Below, piece by piece: positions 44,613-56,374 of a DNA stretch of 64,000 nucleotides (position 1 is the stretch's first letter; the number at the start of each line of letters is the position of its first letter). The translations under genes and the position numbers were made by a program. The DNA is from Coptis chinensis (lineage: Eukaryota > Streptophyta > Magnoliopsida > Ranunculales > Ranunculaceae). The stretch covers positions 496,001-560,000 of the forward strand of contig CM027381.1 of the NCBI GenBank assembly GCA_015680905.1, read 5' to 3'. The notes beneath the pieces are model-generated. The model did no database searches. It worked only from the letters and a program-made list of their open reading frames with translations, and was not told the origin of the DNA.

Positions 44613-46230
44613 TTACTTTGTTATCAACCACTCGCTTAAATCCAGTGGTGGTGATGGCCTTTCGCCACCTACATTTTCATATTCATTACTAGTATTATCG
44701 GTTACCTCAAAGGTTGTACTTGTTGTTTTAGGATTAGGTATTCGTGACTGAAACACACCTTTGGGTTGGGCTTTATCTTGAGCCAACCGTTGGGTTAAAT
44801 TATTAACGGATTGTAGAAGTTGTTGGTTAGATTGAGCCATGGTTTGGAAAAGTTTTTGGCTCACTTGTATGAAGGTGTCAAGACGATCCGGTTGTGTTGG
44901 CGTAGTAGTCACGGGTGGTGTGACTGGAACTATTTCACGTGAATTATTTATGGGTGGATTTTGATAGTTATTATTTACCAGAACAATACCTCTATTAGCA
45001 TTATAATTATTATAACTACCTTGACTTTGTGCTTGACCTTGTCGAGGTTGCACTTGGTTGTTATAATTATTAAAATTACCCCGACCTCGCCTATGTCGTG
45101 GTGGAGCATGGTTAAAACTTTGTGTTGGCCTAACATATTGATTATTGTACCACCGGAGGTGTGACGTGTTGGTTATTTCTCCAACCGAAGTTGGGATTTT
45201 GTCTCCAAGCGGTTAGGTTCACTATTAATGGAACAAGCCCGTTCATAGGCTATAGGGACGATGGAAGTCGGGATGCTTTCGGCTCTCAATGTAAACTACA
45301 TGGATTTGAATTTACATTCATGACGGGGATAGGCTTTTGTTAAACAGAAATGGCCTCTACCTTTTAGTGAGTGATTCGATTAGAGTTTTCAGCTCGGGAT
45401 CGTGTTTAATTTCAAACATACCGCGGCGCCTTAATCAGTATTAGAAGAACTAGCGGAGCGGTGATGGATATCGCCACTACCCCCCAGTTGTTATTTCGCT
45501 TTAGTTTGATCCTCTAAAATTTATAAGCCTCCGAGGCTCCTTTGCTTAAGAAACTACCCCCATTCATTATGTCTAGGACTTTTTATGGTGGTGTAGAAGT
45601 CCTTTGAAAAAAGGCACGAACTAACGTGTTTTCGCTAAGTTATGATGTGGGCCTATAAGGAGATCGGTGGAACGATTCCAAGCCTCGAAAATGATTCATG
45701 AGGATTTTGTCAAAAGAAATGAATCTTGGAAAGCATCTCATCCGTCTTTAGGGGTGGGTAAAATGCTCCATAAACAAGTGAACAAGTTTAGCCCACGAAG
45801 TCCCGTAATTAGGCTTTGGGCAGTTAACCAAGACGCCTTTATCGGCTAAGGTGAAAGGGAATACCCTTAGTTTAATTTGTTCGCACCAACCGTAGGATGG
45901 TGGAATGTTGTTAGGACTTGTTCAATCCTACGCGATGTCCGATAAGGTTTTTCATGGTCTAAACCATGGAAAACGGGTAACAAATTAAAATATTTGGGGA
46001 TTCGAAATCCCCAATCGGTCCGCTAGAACGATGCAAGATTTGGGGCTATCGCCAAGGTTTTATAAAAGTCCGAGAGAGGAGTTTCTCCTTCGTCGGGCAT
46101 TGTGTCGTGGTGTGTGTGAAATAGTAGCTAGAGGTGTAGTGGGTGGTATACTAAATAGACTTGTTTGTTGACGTTGTTGTGTAATTACGTTCGTGTTTTG
46201 TTCGCGGACCTTAATCTCATACAAGGCTAA
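44613..46230 (-). pseudogene. gag region of element C, frameshifted
   Basis: The clean part 44613-45053 (146 residues) is Gln/Asn-rich, with RLDTFIQVSQKLFQTMAQSN, LLQSVNNLTQRLAQDKAQPK and TTSTTFEVTDN. The capsid-like part lies at 45600-46100 in broken frames. At the knuckle site (about 45230-45310) the sequence reads NPCSLH and a stop, so the CX2CX4HX4C motif is lost as in B. Gag is the only structural protein this element could contribute. Confidence 0.75.
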
Positions 46231-46719
46231 AACCAAACTTAGCTAAACACATCAACACTCCAAACAATTCTCGATATACTAGTATAAACCTCTAACAGGA
46301 GATGCGAGGTGTGGAAGAAAGGAATACCTGACAAGGCCCTTGCTTCGCTTTATGAATAGTGTCTTGTTTCTGGCGTGTTCGGTGTATATAACAAGTTAGA
46401 ACACGAAAAACTTGAAAAATCAAAGTTCGAATCAAAACCGTAGAAACCGAAAAATCTAGCTTAGTGGCGCACTTGGCTGCATAGAGGCGCTGTCGCTACC
46501 CGTGTAACTTCAAGTTACAGATTGATTTAGGCGCTCTCGCTCCACATGGGGCGGGTCGCGATGTTCCAGCTTATATGGGGGTCAGGTGTCCGTGTATATT
46601 TTGCGAAACTTTTCAACGGTGAAACGGGCAACCACAAGTATGAATCAAACAAGGGTGGGTGGGTTTAATGGGACTTTAAGAAAATACTTACACTACAAAA
46701 ACAATGCGAAAGTGAAACT
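46231..46719 (-). other. 5' leader of element C
   Basis: Non-coding stretch between primer site and gag with AGCGC/GGCGC motifs at 46455-46560. Confidence 0.55.
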
Positions 46720-46737
46720 AAGATGGCAGCGGCGCCA
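46720..46737 (-). promoter_or_regulatory. Primer-binding site of element C
   Basis: The minus strand reads TGGCGCCGCTGCCATC two bases after the LTR, the best match in the window to the tRNA-Asp-type site TGGCGCCGTTGCC of Athila elements. Confidence 0.75.
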
Positions 46738-46739
46738 TT

Positions 46740-48258
46740 TGATTAAACATAAAATGAATAGTTTACCTACGAAATGAACGATGAACTCAAAACGTAAGTA
46801 AACTAAACTATCTTATGTGCCTATATTTAATCAAAGTTTCTACTCTCAGGTCTATCGAAATATAGTGGAGTAGAGTGATTCGTTCCACTCCTAGTCCTTC
46901 CAAGATTTGTGGTTCTCTACGATAAGTATTCTTAACTCTAAAGTCTAATGAGAGATTTTACTGAAGTGGCAACTAGACTACGATGCATCTACCCACAAGA
47001 TGCAACTAGTCGATTATCGTAACAACTATGGGAATGCTCCGTTGATTCGATGATAAGGAGTTAGTAGAGGGGATTGATTCCACCTTAACTTCGACTTAAT
47101 CCTATTAACGATTTAATCGTCAGTAATCGAATTGAATCGCCCAGCGAGAACAATATGGTTTCTCCTAATCCCTAATTACACGTGGCATTTCTACCAATTC
47201 ATAACTAGTATGTGAGCGATTAAACCCATTCTCTTGGTGAACTAATGCGTTTCTAGAGTGGAAAAGAAATTACGACGACTTCTACGATAATCGAATCAAG
47301 CTTTTATCAAGGCTTCTCAACCCCTCAATGGAGGTTTAGCCGAGAATCATTACATAATCATTTCGATTAAATTAAAACTAAACATAATACAAAGAATTGA
47401 AATTTACTAATCTAAATTTAACAATAATTAAAATCTAATTAATAACTAAGAATTGAATAACAAGTAATAAATGAAATCAGGTCTAACACAATGTAAATGA
47501 TAAGAATCGAAATTGACAAACTAGCTAATTTATTAATCAAACTAATTAAGAATAATGATTCTAAGAATTTAATCTAAAACAAGAATTGAAATGGAACTAA
47601 ACTTAATTAATCTACTGAAAACTAGATCTAGAATTCTATATATTTTTAGGTCTAACTAACTACCATTAACTATCTACCCTCTCTACCATTAACAAAGAGC
47701 TAAGCTTTTGTTTTTATACTTTCAGATCCAAAAATCGTGCATGGGCTTGGAGCCATGTTTTGGGCCAGAGAATCAGGCCCAAAACCCAATTCTTTCAGTC
47801 CAAAAAGGCCTCTTCAGTTGCAGTTGGCTTCAACAGACTTTTCGTCCACTTCTGCTCCTCTGATTGGGTCAAGGCTTGGACCATTGGAAATCTCTTTCCG
47901 AGCCGGTCGTTTTGACATAAGATAGGCCCAATTCAGGTCCGAGTCCAAAGATACTGCCTTCGGAAGTTCTCGCGACTTTTGTGTGTTGTTTGCCCGCGTC
48001 GACTTTTTTTCAGCTTTTGACCGGGCTTTAGAAAGGCTTTGTCTTCTTGAATCTTGGCCTTTAGTCACGGAACTCCTTAGTAACCGACCCTTTGCTCTTT
48101 TATCTCAAGCTAAAGTGGCACATTTCTGCACATAATGGACTTTGAAGCCCGAAATGCATAAAACACGAATCGGTGTTAAATCTTAATTATTACTCACATA
48201 ATTGGTCTAAAAGTATGATCACTATTCTGGTTAAAACTACAGTTTTGGGCTCTTATCA
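46740..48258 (-). repeat. 5' LTR of element C
   Basis: 1519 bp direct repeat of 35668-37181. Minus-strand TATA box at 47710-47718. Ends TTATCA at 48258, followed by CCACC. Confidence 0.92.
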
Positions 48259-48700
48259 CCACCCCTATTCTTATGAAGCCTCTCAATCTTGTTCTTCCTT
48301 CTTCTATATATGGTTGATAGATGGAAAAATCTAGTATTCCTCCTCCATCTTTCAACCAATGAGTGGTGGATTTCTGTTTCCAGAAACTCTCCTCCCTAGC
48401 CAACCAATCAAGCAGCTCTGATTTTAAGACCTTAGCTCTTTCATAGTTGGTTAAGGAGAAAGGTTTTCTCAAAACATTCTCCAAATCTTTATTCACTCTA
48501 TTGATATTAGTAAAAATATTTCCAAACACCTCTTATTCCAAATAGTAAGATGTTGTTGTGTCATCTTATGCTTAAGGATCACATTAACATCAGGCATACC
48601 GTGGGTTATAGAGTTCCAAGCCGTATCAATCACAGGCATGCAAAAAGAATCAGAGAACCACATATTATAGAACCTAAATGGTTTTTCATGCTTCAAATCT
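48259..48700 (-). pseudogene. LINE piece 1: 5'-truncated segment upstream of RT
   Basis: Minus-strand frames 48493-48696 (KPFRFYNMWFSDSFCMPVID, AWNSITHGMP) and 48194-48529 (LENVLRKPFSLTNYERAKVL, ESFWKQKSTTHWLKDGG). F.F.NMW and W..K....WL..GD are the segments between endonuclease and RT in plant L1 elements. Shifting one frame at about 48300 makes the reading run without a break into 35667 once element C and one CCACC copy are set aside. No endonuclease is seen to the right of 48700, so the LINE is probably 5'-truncated, as is usual. Confidence 0.78.
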
Positions 48701-48889
48701 TATTTCAGCATTACTAACATCTTATGAGTTCAGCATTGGTTGAGTTAGCAATGACTTTTCTTTGATCAAATACTTTAGCATAGTTGTTTAGGTTGAGTCT
48801 AATGGTTTGGACCGCTAAAACAGCAAACCACAATAGCACAGTATATGTGGTTAGCGAGATAGTATTGTTCGACCCTATGGTTTTTCTTT

Positions 48890-49130
48890 TGTAGCCGCCA
48901 CTCGAAAGAAAAAATTTCTTTTGTAACCGCCATTCACACTGGCGTGTGACTCTTTGTTTTTTCACGCCCTCCCCATTTTACCCTTTCTCCCATCTCTCTT
49001 CCTCTTCTAACTGCCACAATGATAGACATGTATATTTATTTTGAAATTAAATCAAATTCTAACCGCTACCCACAGAGGCGTGTAGATTTATTTTGAATTT
49101 TTTCTGTGGCCGCCACTTGTTCTGGCGTAT
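48890..49130. repeat. Four spaced CCGCCA(C/T)...GGCGT(G/A) motifs
   Basis: Copies near 48893, 48928, 49061 and 49107. Three have a short inverted form (CCGCCA then TGGCG, or CCGCTAC then AGGCG). They look like subterminal repeats of a decayed DNA transposon, but no terminal inverted repeat or target duplication was found. Confidence 0.45.
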
Positions 49131-49969
49131 GCTATATCGTTAAAATTGGCTGTAGCGAAATTTATACTGATAGCGTTAATGGTTGGTGATTTCACGCACC
49201 ATTGGATCACAATTTACGTGATATTTGGTGTTTTGCCACACCATTGGACTTAGCCTTAAACAATACTTAAGTAGCAATTAATCAATGCAATCTATTACTT
49301 TAAATTTCAAGAGAAATAAAGCATCAAGTTTAAACCTACAAAATACCCAAAAAAAAAAACCCCAATGGTTTAGAAAATTTATTTAAAACTTACCACAGCA
49401 TCCTCAAGAGAGTGAGAGACTGAGTCACCAAAAAAGAGTATGTGAGGGGTTTTTGGTTTTTATTTATTTATTTATTTTAAATAAGAGAGAGAGTGCCTAA
49501 GGTTAATATTTGGGGTTTCTATTTTCAATATTATTTTTGGGGAGTGAGAAAGAGTACGTGTAAGGGGGTTAGTGGGTTACTGTTTTTGGGGGTTGGGTTT
49601 GCTTTGTTTTTTTATTTTTTCCCTTTCCTATTTGCTTGGGTTTTGGCTCTGAGGAATAGTAGTGGACCCGACAAATAGTATTTTTTTTTTTCGGTGGAAA
49701 CTGGAAAGTGAGGGCGCTGGTATGCCAGGGCGTACCCTAGGCCCCCTGGCTCCGCCACTGATTATGTGCACACCCCACCCCATCCAAAAAAAAAAAAACC
49801 GTATGCAATTTTTTTTTATTTTTTTTTTTGTGAGAAGGTCTAAATAATAAAGATCAACAAAATTATGCATTTATTTCAATTCACAAAACTATAGTCGTTC
49901 ACTACTAAGAATTTGATATGGACTGATGAAGTTAACTACTTAAGCACTTAAGCTATTAATTGATACTAG

Positions 49970-50002
49970 TATATATATATATATACTAAACGGACACATG
50001 TT

Positions 50003-50096
<94 letters not shown>

Positions 50097-50120
50097 TAGT
50101 AAACGGACACATCGTTAACG
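49970..50120. repeat. (AT)n microsatellite flanked by a direct repeat
   Basis: A short AT run (49970-49985), then ACTAAACGGACACATGTTATCG, a run of about 44 AT units (50007-50094), then ACTAGTAAACGGACACAT and CGTTAACG. AAACGGACACAT occurs on both sides. Confidence 0.85.
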
Positions 50121-51124
50121 TGCTAGGAAATAAAATAGGGCGGAGAAAATTAAAGGAACGAACATTATGTAAATTAGAATAAAGGTCGAGGTCTTACAAA
50201 GCTCATATTAGGTTTTTTTTAAAGAAAAATATATATAAGAAAAAAAAAACACTTCAATATGCTAGTTGTGTTTGTCGTTTAATTCGATTTTTGCTGCTCT
50301 TCCATGATGCGAATAAATATATTCAAATAGGTATTTAACTGCCTGTAATTTAGTCTATATATAATTATTAGTGCATATGCCACAAACTAATTCACCCAAA
50401 AAATAGGTATTATGTTGATAAAGTTAACCTTTGTGCTGTTGATTGTGTAATTGTCTTCTCGAGCATTTATATGTGATTGAGGAACATTGTTGGATTAATA
50501 TGAGTGTACTATATATAAGATATAAGAATATTATATCATGGTGTGCAACATAATTGTTATTCTACACTGGAGGATAAAATATCTTTTAAAAATTGTAAGA
50601 AGAATAACCTTTTTTTTTTTTATCATTGTCTTCAATATGATATAGCGAATCCATTCGATTTTTTTTGTCGGCTTAAATAAACAAGTAGTTTGGACAGAGA
50701 AAGAAATTGTATCTAGCTAACAAATGCCATTTTTTTTATATTTGCAAACTCCAGGAGAAAAGTTGGGTCCAAAGATAGATAGTGGAAAACCCAAAAAAGA
50801 GATTCATAGATTGTTTAGAAAGGAACCATAACATTGATTATATCAAAAGTTGAGATTAAACCAAAGGGGTGTTTAAAGATTTGGTTTATCACCATTGGAT
50901 TAGTTCTCAATTTTGGTTAGTTGATTTAGAAATGGTGAAGTCTTTCTTATTGGTTGGAAAACGAAGTCATGGATCGTTTAAAATACTCTCTCATTCACGT
51001 TATCACCGTTGGATTAGTTGAATTGTGGTACGTTAGATTGGAATAGTGGGCTCTTATTGGATGGAAAGGTGAAGGCACGGATTGAGATAATAGTGGATTC
51101 TCATTGGTAGGTCAACTTTTGTTT

Positions 51125-51290
51125 TACTTGACTCAAATTTTTTGGGTCGTGATTTTACTTTAATTTCAGACTTTAGCATTTGTTGCCAGGTATTTTTTCG
51201 ATTCACAAATTTTTTGGGTCGTGATTTTATGGACTTTAATTTCAGAGTTTAGCATTTTGTGCCCGATATTATTTCGACTCACTTGAAGTC
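51125..51290 (+). repeat. Imperfect tandem duplication of about 80 bp
   Basis: TTTTTTGGGTCGTGATTTTA, then TTTAATTTCAGA and TTTAGCATTT are repeated once about 80 bp later. No coding frame. Confidence 0.7.
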
Positions 51291-51395
51291 TGGATTATGG
51301 AACTTCAGCAAAAATTAAAATTAGAGTGGGAATTGGAGGGATAAAAAGCTGATTAATTGAGGATATATGATTAGTGACCTGATTGAATTGCATGT

Positions 51396-52969
51396 TGATA
51401 AGTGCTCAAAAAGTGCAATTTAATACTCGATTATGCCTCTTGTTTAGACATCTTAGTGGACTAATAGTATTTGTAAGTTATGTTTTATGATTCTACAGGT
51501 GAAAGAGAGAGTTTTATGGAATATTAGATAAAAAGGGGTAAAACGGAGCAATACGGAGCATTAAAGATCACATGGGAAGCCCGTGGACAATCATGGAGAA
51601 GGCCAAGAAGTTGAAGCTATTAAAGATGCGACTTTGACCTATTTTAAAGCCTATTTGGAAGCCCAAGGCCAAAGGATTCGTTGCTTGGACCAAAGCCCGC
51701 AAAAGAGGATAGAAGGATGGAGCAGAAGAGACAAAATAGGCTTACGCGTCTAGGACGCATGGATCGAGCATCCAGACGCATTGATCGCGTATGAGATGCA
51801 TGAATCATGCGTCCAGACGCATGAATCAACACTGTAGCCAATTCCTTCTCAGTTTTGGAGACGAAGTTGGACTCTGAAAGAAATCTATTTGTATTAGGAA
51901 ACAAATGACGGTTTGGAATGCTTCTAGAACTCATTGTAACCCCTATAAATAGAAGACCTAAGTGCCTCATGTAATTTTCCAATTCACTTATATTCTTGTC
52001 TCCAGAACTTAAGGCAGAGAGAGTTTAATAATAAAAGATCGGTTTTAACTAACTGAGTCTTAATAAATTAGTCTTTCTAGTCTTATGTTCTTCGACTCTT
52101 CTTTTTCTCGTTCTTCGTGTTCTTCCTTCTTTATGGAAAGCTAATCTTCTCCTTCAAGGGAGGAGATGAAGCCGATGCTTAAGGTTTAATGATTCTTCTA
52201 GTTCATGGTGTTTTTCAATCAGGTTAGTTCTTTATGTTTTTAGTTATTAGTTCCATTGCCCACACCAGGGGATGGAAGTATAGAATATGGTTTATGTTTT
52301 GCAATATTAATATCATGCTAGTGTTCTTTACTTTTCTTCTAGTGGTATAGTTCTTTAGAGTTAGGGAAGTATTCTTTGTGTTGCCTTAGAAGGGGTAGCT
52401 CAGGGAGTGGCTGCCTAGGGGAAGTATTTTTTATGTTTGGCTTAAGTGGTGATTCATTGAATGGCCACCATATTAGGAAGTACTCCTTGATGTTGCTCTC
52501 GGTAATACATTGAATGGCTGCCCGAGCTTATATAAAAGGAAAGAAGATAGTAATAGCATAAACATAGGAACAACCTTAAGTAGAGTTAATTGTTAATGAT
52601 GTTTCATCCAAGAGGGCATCGGCACTCGCTCGATTGCCTAATTGTAGTCTACTTGTAAGAACAACCATGAAGCAGAAGGTCATAGATTAAAAGTATTGGT
52701 GGATTCTAATCTCTTGAATTCCCTCTCTTATGAATTCCTAATAGCTTAGTTAATTTAGTTTAGTTTAGCATTAGAATCTAAAATCTCTATAATCATAGTT
52801 TTAATCCCTTTAAACCCCCTTTCAGTCCTCGTCCTTCACATAACATACACTTAAAAGTGGAATGATACCCTACTCATCCTTTACTTAGTGAGGGATAATT
52901 AGGTTTTGATACGCTTCTATTTTGTTCAACGACCATACACCATCTACATACATAAAAAGAGGCTTGTCA
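51396..52969 (+). repeat. 5' LTR of element A2
   Basis: 1574 bp, uninterrupted. Matches the split A1 LTR in reverse. A TATA box TATAAATAG lies at 51944-51952. Confidence 0.9.
51944..51952 (+). promoter_or_regulatory. TATA box of A2 LTR
   Basis: TATAAATAG in the middle of the LTR, conserved in A1 (18510-18518, minus strand). Confidence 0.6.
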
Positions 52970-52971
52970 AA

Positions 52972-52989
52972 TGGCGTCATTGCCGTTTT
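52972..52989 (+). promoter_or_regulatory. Primer-binding site of element A2
   Basis: TGGCGTCATTGCCGTTTT starts two bases after the LTR. It is close to TGGCGCCGTTGCCG, the tRNA-Asp-type site. Confidence 0.72.
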
Positions 52990-53503
52990 AAGTTGTTTAT
53001 GTTTAACGTTTTCTTTCAAGATTTGAAATTTTGATCTTGAGGTAATTTTAGCCGTATCATCCATCCTTTTGAGAAAGAGAGAAGCTTGAAGGACATCTCG
53101 AAGACAAGATCTACCATCCAGGTTAGTCGAATCTTCATTTTTTTTATTTTATTCTTAGTATAGTTGCATCATAGTTTAGTTTTATTGTTTTCTTATATAA
53201 TTGCATTTATGACCTTTTCAACAATTGAAGTTGTAAGCCAACACAGTGAAATATCAAACTCTAGTGTTTCTTGTCTGAATCTTGACAAACAAACTATCGT
53301 CTGTGGGCCGTGGTATTTAAGCAATCCAAGTGATTCACCATAACCCTAGAAGAGAAAACTTTAGACAACGGGCGAGATACTAGTTGCAAAGCCCAACCCA
53401 GTTGAAGGAAAGTAGTTTTACATTTTAGTATAACTTAGAATAATTACATACTATTCAAGCATTGTAGGATAGTTTTTCGTCATTTTCGCATAGCATTTTC
53501 TAG
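52990..53503 (+). other. 5' leader of element A2
   Basis: Non-coding; matches 7224-7741 of A1 in reverse. No conserved frame. Confidence 0.6.
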
Positions 53504-55250
53504 TGTATACCCCGTCGTCCATATCATCGTCCAGTAAGAACACAACAGTGAACAAGGTTTAACAACCGACTCACAAGAATACTAGACGAGATTGATACAA
53601 TGGCCGCACGCAATGATGGAGGTGTTTTGGACACCAATAATCCTGAAGCTATCACACCCATGCAAGCACAACAAAGGAAGAACCTGAGTGATTTCTATTC
53701 ACCAATTATTGGAGACCCACCCAAGCAAAGATTGTTTTTCCAGGAGACGAAGCTAACCGGTTTGAACTTAGAGCATCAAGTAATCTCTATGCTTCCAAAG
53801 TTCAATGGTTCGGATAATGTCAAATTTTTATGTTCACATGAACAATTTCTATCATCCCCCGAACTTTCAAGAACCAGAATATCGAGGGGATGAGAGTATC
53901 AAGTTAATTCTTTTCCCACTCTCACTCGAAGGTAAAGCATTTGAATGGTTAACTGCATAGCCGATCAATTCAATCAACAACCGGGAGAAGTTGAGAACAA
54001 AGTTTCTGAACAAGTTCTACCCACCCCGTAAGACGGATGCCATGCAGCAAGCCATCATCGCCAATTTCAAAGGGAAGGTGGATCAAGAATATCATCAAAG
54101 CTGGGAGAAATTCAATAATCTGCTAGTCTCATGTCCACATCATGGTTATGATAAGAGCACAATGGCTCATTTTTTTTTCGAGGACTTTCTACTATGAACA
54201 AGCAGATGATGATACCAATGCATCAAGGTAAGTTTACATCATTGGATGGAGAGGAAGCCTACAACTTTCTTGAGAATTTAGTCAAGACACTCAACAATGG
54301 CGCATTAGCAATGAGTGGAAGCTAGAGTGGAGGGGGTGCCAAGCAATTTGGCAACCAAATTCAAGAAGACCCAAATCAAGCAATGCTATCAATTATGGCA
54401 AGCCTATTAACAGGACTTGAAACTCTGAACAAGAAGTTTGATCAGCTCTCCATGAATCCTCTAAAAGCAAACAATTTCCAAGCTAAACCTCAACCATCCA
54501 AGCCTTGTTATGCCATTTGTGAGCTATGTTCTGATGAAAGCCACACCACTGAAGAGTGTTCGTACTATCTGGATACTAATGCAGAGGCATGTAGTATCAA
54601 CTCTTTAGGAAGAAATAACCAATTCAATCAGGGACAGAATTATTGGAAGCTACAAAATACAAATCAAAGGAATTTTCCTCCAGGAATCCAAAATTAGTCT
54701 AATCAAATCCAGAATAACCAGTATCAGTTCCAAGACCGCCAGCAACCATACAGACATGAATAGTCATACCAGAACCAGCAATATCCAGCCAACATAAACA
54801 GAGAGTTAGTACCAGATCTTATGAGTGGATATATTGCCCCTACGCCTCCGAAAGCAAAGCGCTTATCCCACATCGGGAAGAAGCTATCACCACCATTGTC
54901 AATGAGCTGAAACAGACAAATCAAAGAACCCAAAAGTTGGAGAATAACTTTAGTGTCATTCAAGGCCAGATAGGGCAAATCGCTGCCGCCTTGACGGAAA
55001 GATCGAAAGGAGCATTACTAAGCCAGCCGGAGCCAAATCCGAAAGGAAGAAGTGTCTTGCAAGTAGATAACCTGGAGATTACTCATGACCAAGTTAATTC
55101 TGTCACCACTCTGAGGTCAGGCAAGAAAATTGATAACAAGATTGTCTATGAACCAGGGAAAGATTCTACTGAGCCTGAGGTAACTTATGTCCCTACCATC
55201 CCACCTAGTTCTAACACTCCAGATATATCTAGTGTTGTGCCACCTCTTTG
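53504..55250 (+). pseudogene. gag region of element A2, frameshifted
   Basis: The A1 start ATG is ATA here (about 53504); the first usable Met is at 53600. Frames 53600-53893 (LTGLNLEHQVISMLPKFNGS), 53991-54197 (KFLNKFYPPRKTDAMQQAII, then WEKFNNLLVSCPHHGYDKST) and 54383-54697 carry the capsid-like part and an intact zinc knuckle CELCSDESHTTEEC (54518-54559). 54937-55251 has IQGQIGQIAAALTERSKGAL and VTTLRSGKKID, the usual end before protease. Breaks near 53895, 53960, 54197 and 54697 disrupt it. Confidence 0.82.
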
Positions 55251-56140
55251 AAGAAACTTTGCGAAAAGAAGTTGAAGGAACTACATGGGAAGTAAGTAAG
55301 AAGAAGCCATCACGAGTGACTCCACCGGTCACTCCACTATTTGTTACCAAGCCAACCGGCGAAAAGAAGAAGAGAACCGATATTGAAGAATTCGCCAAAG
55401 ACCCGTTTCCTTCGAAACTAGTGAATACCAGAAAGGATGACCAGTACAAGGAGATTTGCAATGTATTTCAGAATTTGCATATTAATATCCAATTTCTGAC
55501 CGCCATCAAGCAAGTCCCCTCGTATGCCAAGTTTGTGAAAGATCTAGTGAAGAAGAAGACCAACATTCCAAAAGAAGCTTTTATCGCTCAAAGATGTTCA
55601 TCGTACCTACAGAATCAAGCGGTTATGAAACTAAAAGATCCTGGAAGTCCAATGCTACATGTAATTGGAGATTCTTTGGGGAGCAAGCTTTATTAGATTT
55701 GGGTGCTAGTGTGAATCTTCTACCATATTTCGATCTCCAGAAGTTAGGCTTAAAGGATCTAAAACCAACTGATGTTACTTTACAGTTGGCAGATTGATCA
55801 GTGAAGATACCTAGAGGAATCATTGAAGACGCCATAGTCCAAATCGAAGATTTCTATTATCGGTTGATTTCATAGTACTTTCGATTACGTAACCTACATC
55901 CGTAGGCGATACCAATCATTCTAGGCGCAGACCATTCTTGGCCACCGCAAATGCACTCATCAACTGTTGAAACAGTAATATGACGTTATCCTTTGGTAAT
56001 ATGAAAGTCAAGACCAATGTTTTCCATATGTTATAGCAACCACAGGAGGTGTGTGTTGTGAACGAGGTATGCATGATTGAAGCATTAGCACAGGATTATC
56101 TGACTCATTCATATCCTGCTAACAAGTTGTTGAAAGCTTA
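55251..56140 (+). pseudogene. Retropepsin region of element A2
   Basis: The linker QYKEICNVFQNLHINIQFLT and KQVPSYAKFVKDLVKKKTNI lie in the 55187-55696 frame. The active site EQALLDLGASVNLLPYF is in the frame 55594-55797, which ends at a TGA (55795-55797) within the LADRS motif. The later ILGRPFLATA region is broken near 55920-55970. Several stops make it inactive as read. Confidence 0.8.
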
Positions 56141-56353
56141 AACTGACTCAGACTATGAGGAACTTAGTGTCGAGGCAATCAATGCGATTTTGCATTCATC
56201 ACCTATCATGGATGACAGCAAGCTCAGAGAAAAGTTTGAATCGCCTATGCCTGATGAACCATCTAAAGAGCTTAAGAAGGAGCTACCTAAGCTAGAATTG
56301 AAGCCTTTGCCGTCTACACTCAAGTATATTTTCTTAGGAGATTTGGGAACCTA
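56141..56353 (+). pseudogene. RT lead segment of element A2, left of CACTA
   Basis: ESPMPDEPSKELKKELPKLE-type sequence, then LKPLPSTLKYIFLGDLGTY up to the CTA target site. The reading resumes at 61974 after the CACTA. It corresponds to 4380-4518 of A1. Confidence 0.75.
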
Positions 56354-56374
56354 CACTACAAGAAAATAGGTTTT

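Larger units (their letters stand above)
35668..48258 (-). mobile_element. Non-autonomous Athila-like element C (12.6 kb)
   Basis: LTRs at 35668-37181 and 46740-48258 (TGATAAAACAT / TGATTAAACAT to GGGCTCTTATCA), with a perfect target duplication CCACC (35663-35667 and 48259-48263). Primer site at the right, polypurine tract at the left: minus strand. It has gag, protease, an acidic region in place of RT-RH-IN, an extra 3' ORF not present in B, the Athila-type 3' ORF and the structured 3' UTR. It inserted in the LINE, whose frame resumes cleanly on both sides. Confidence 0.92.
48701..51395. other. AT-rich flanking DNA without recognised genes
   Basis: About 2.7 kb between the truncated LINE and element A2. 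It holds a set of CCGCCAC...GGCGT motifs (48890-49130), homopolymer A and T runs, an AT microsatellite and a partial tandem duplication near the right end. Open frames of 60-85 codons are low-complexity or unsupported. Confidence 0.6.

Noticed and set aside
48701..51395. Small open frames near 49493-49870
   Set aside because: Homopolymer-rich, overlapping on both strands, with no family resemblance.
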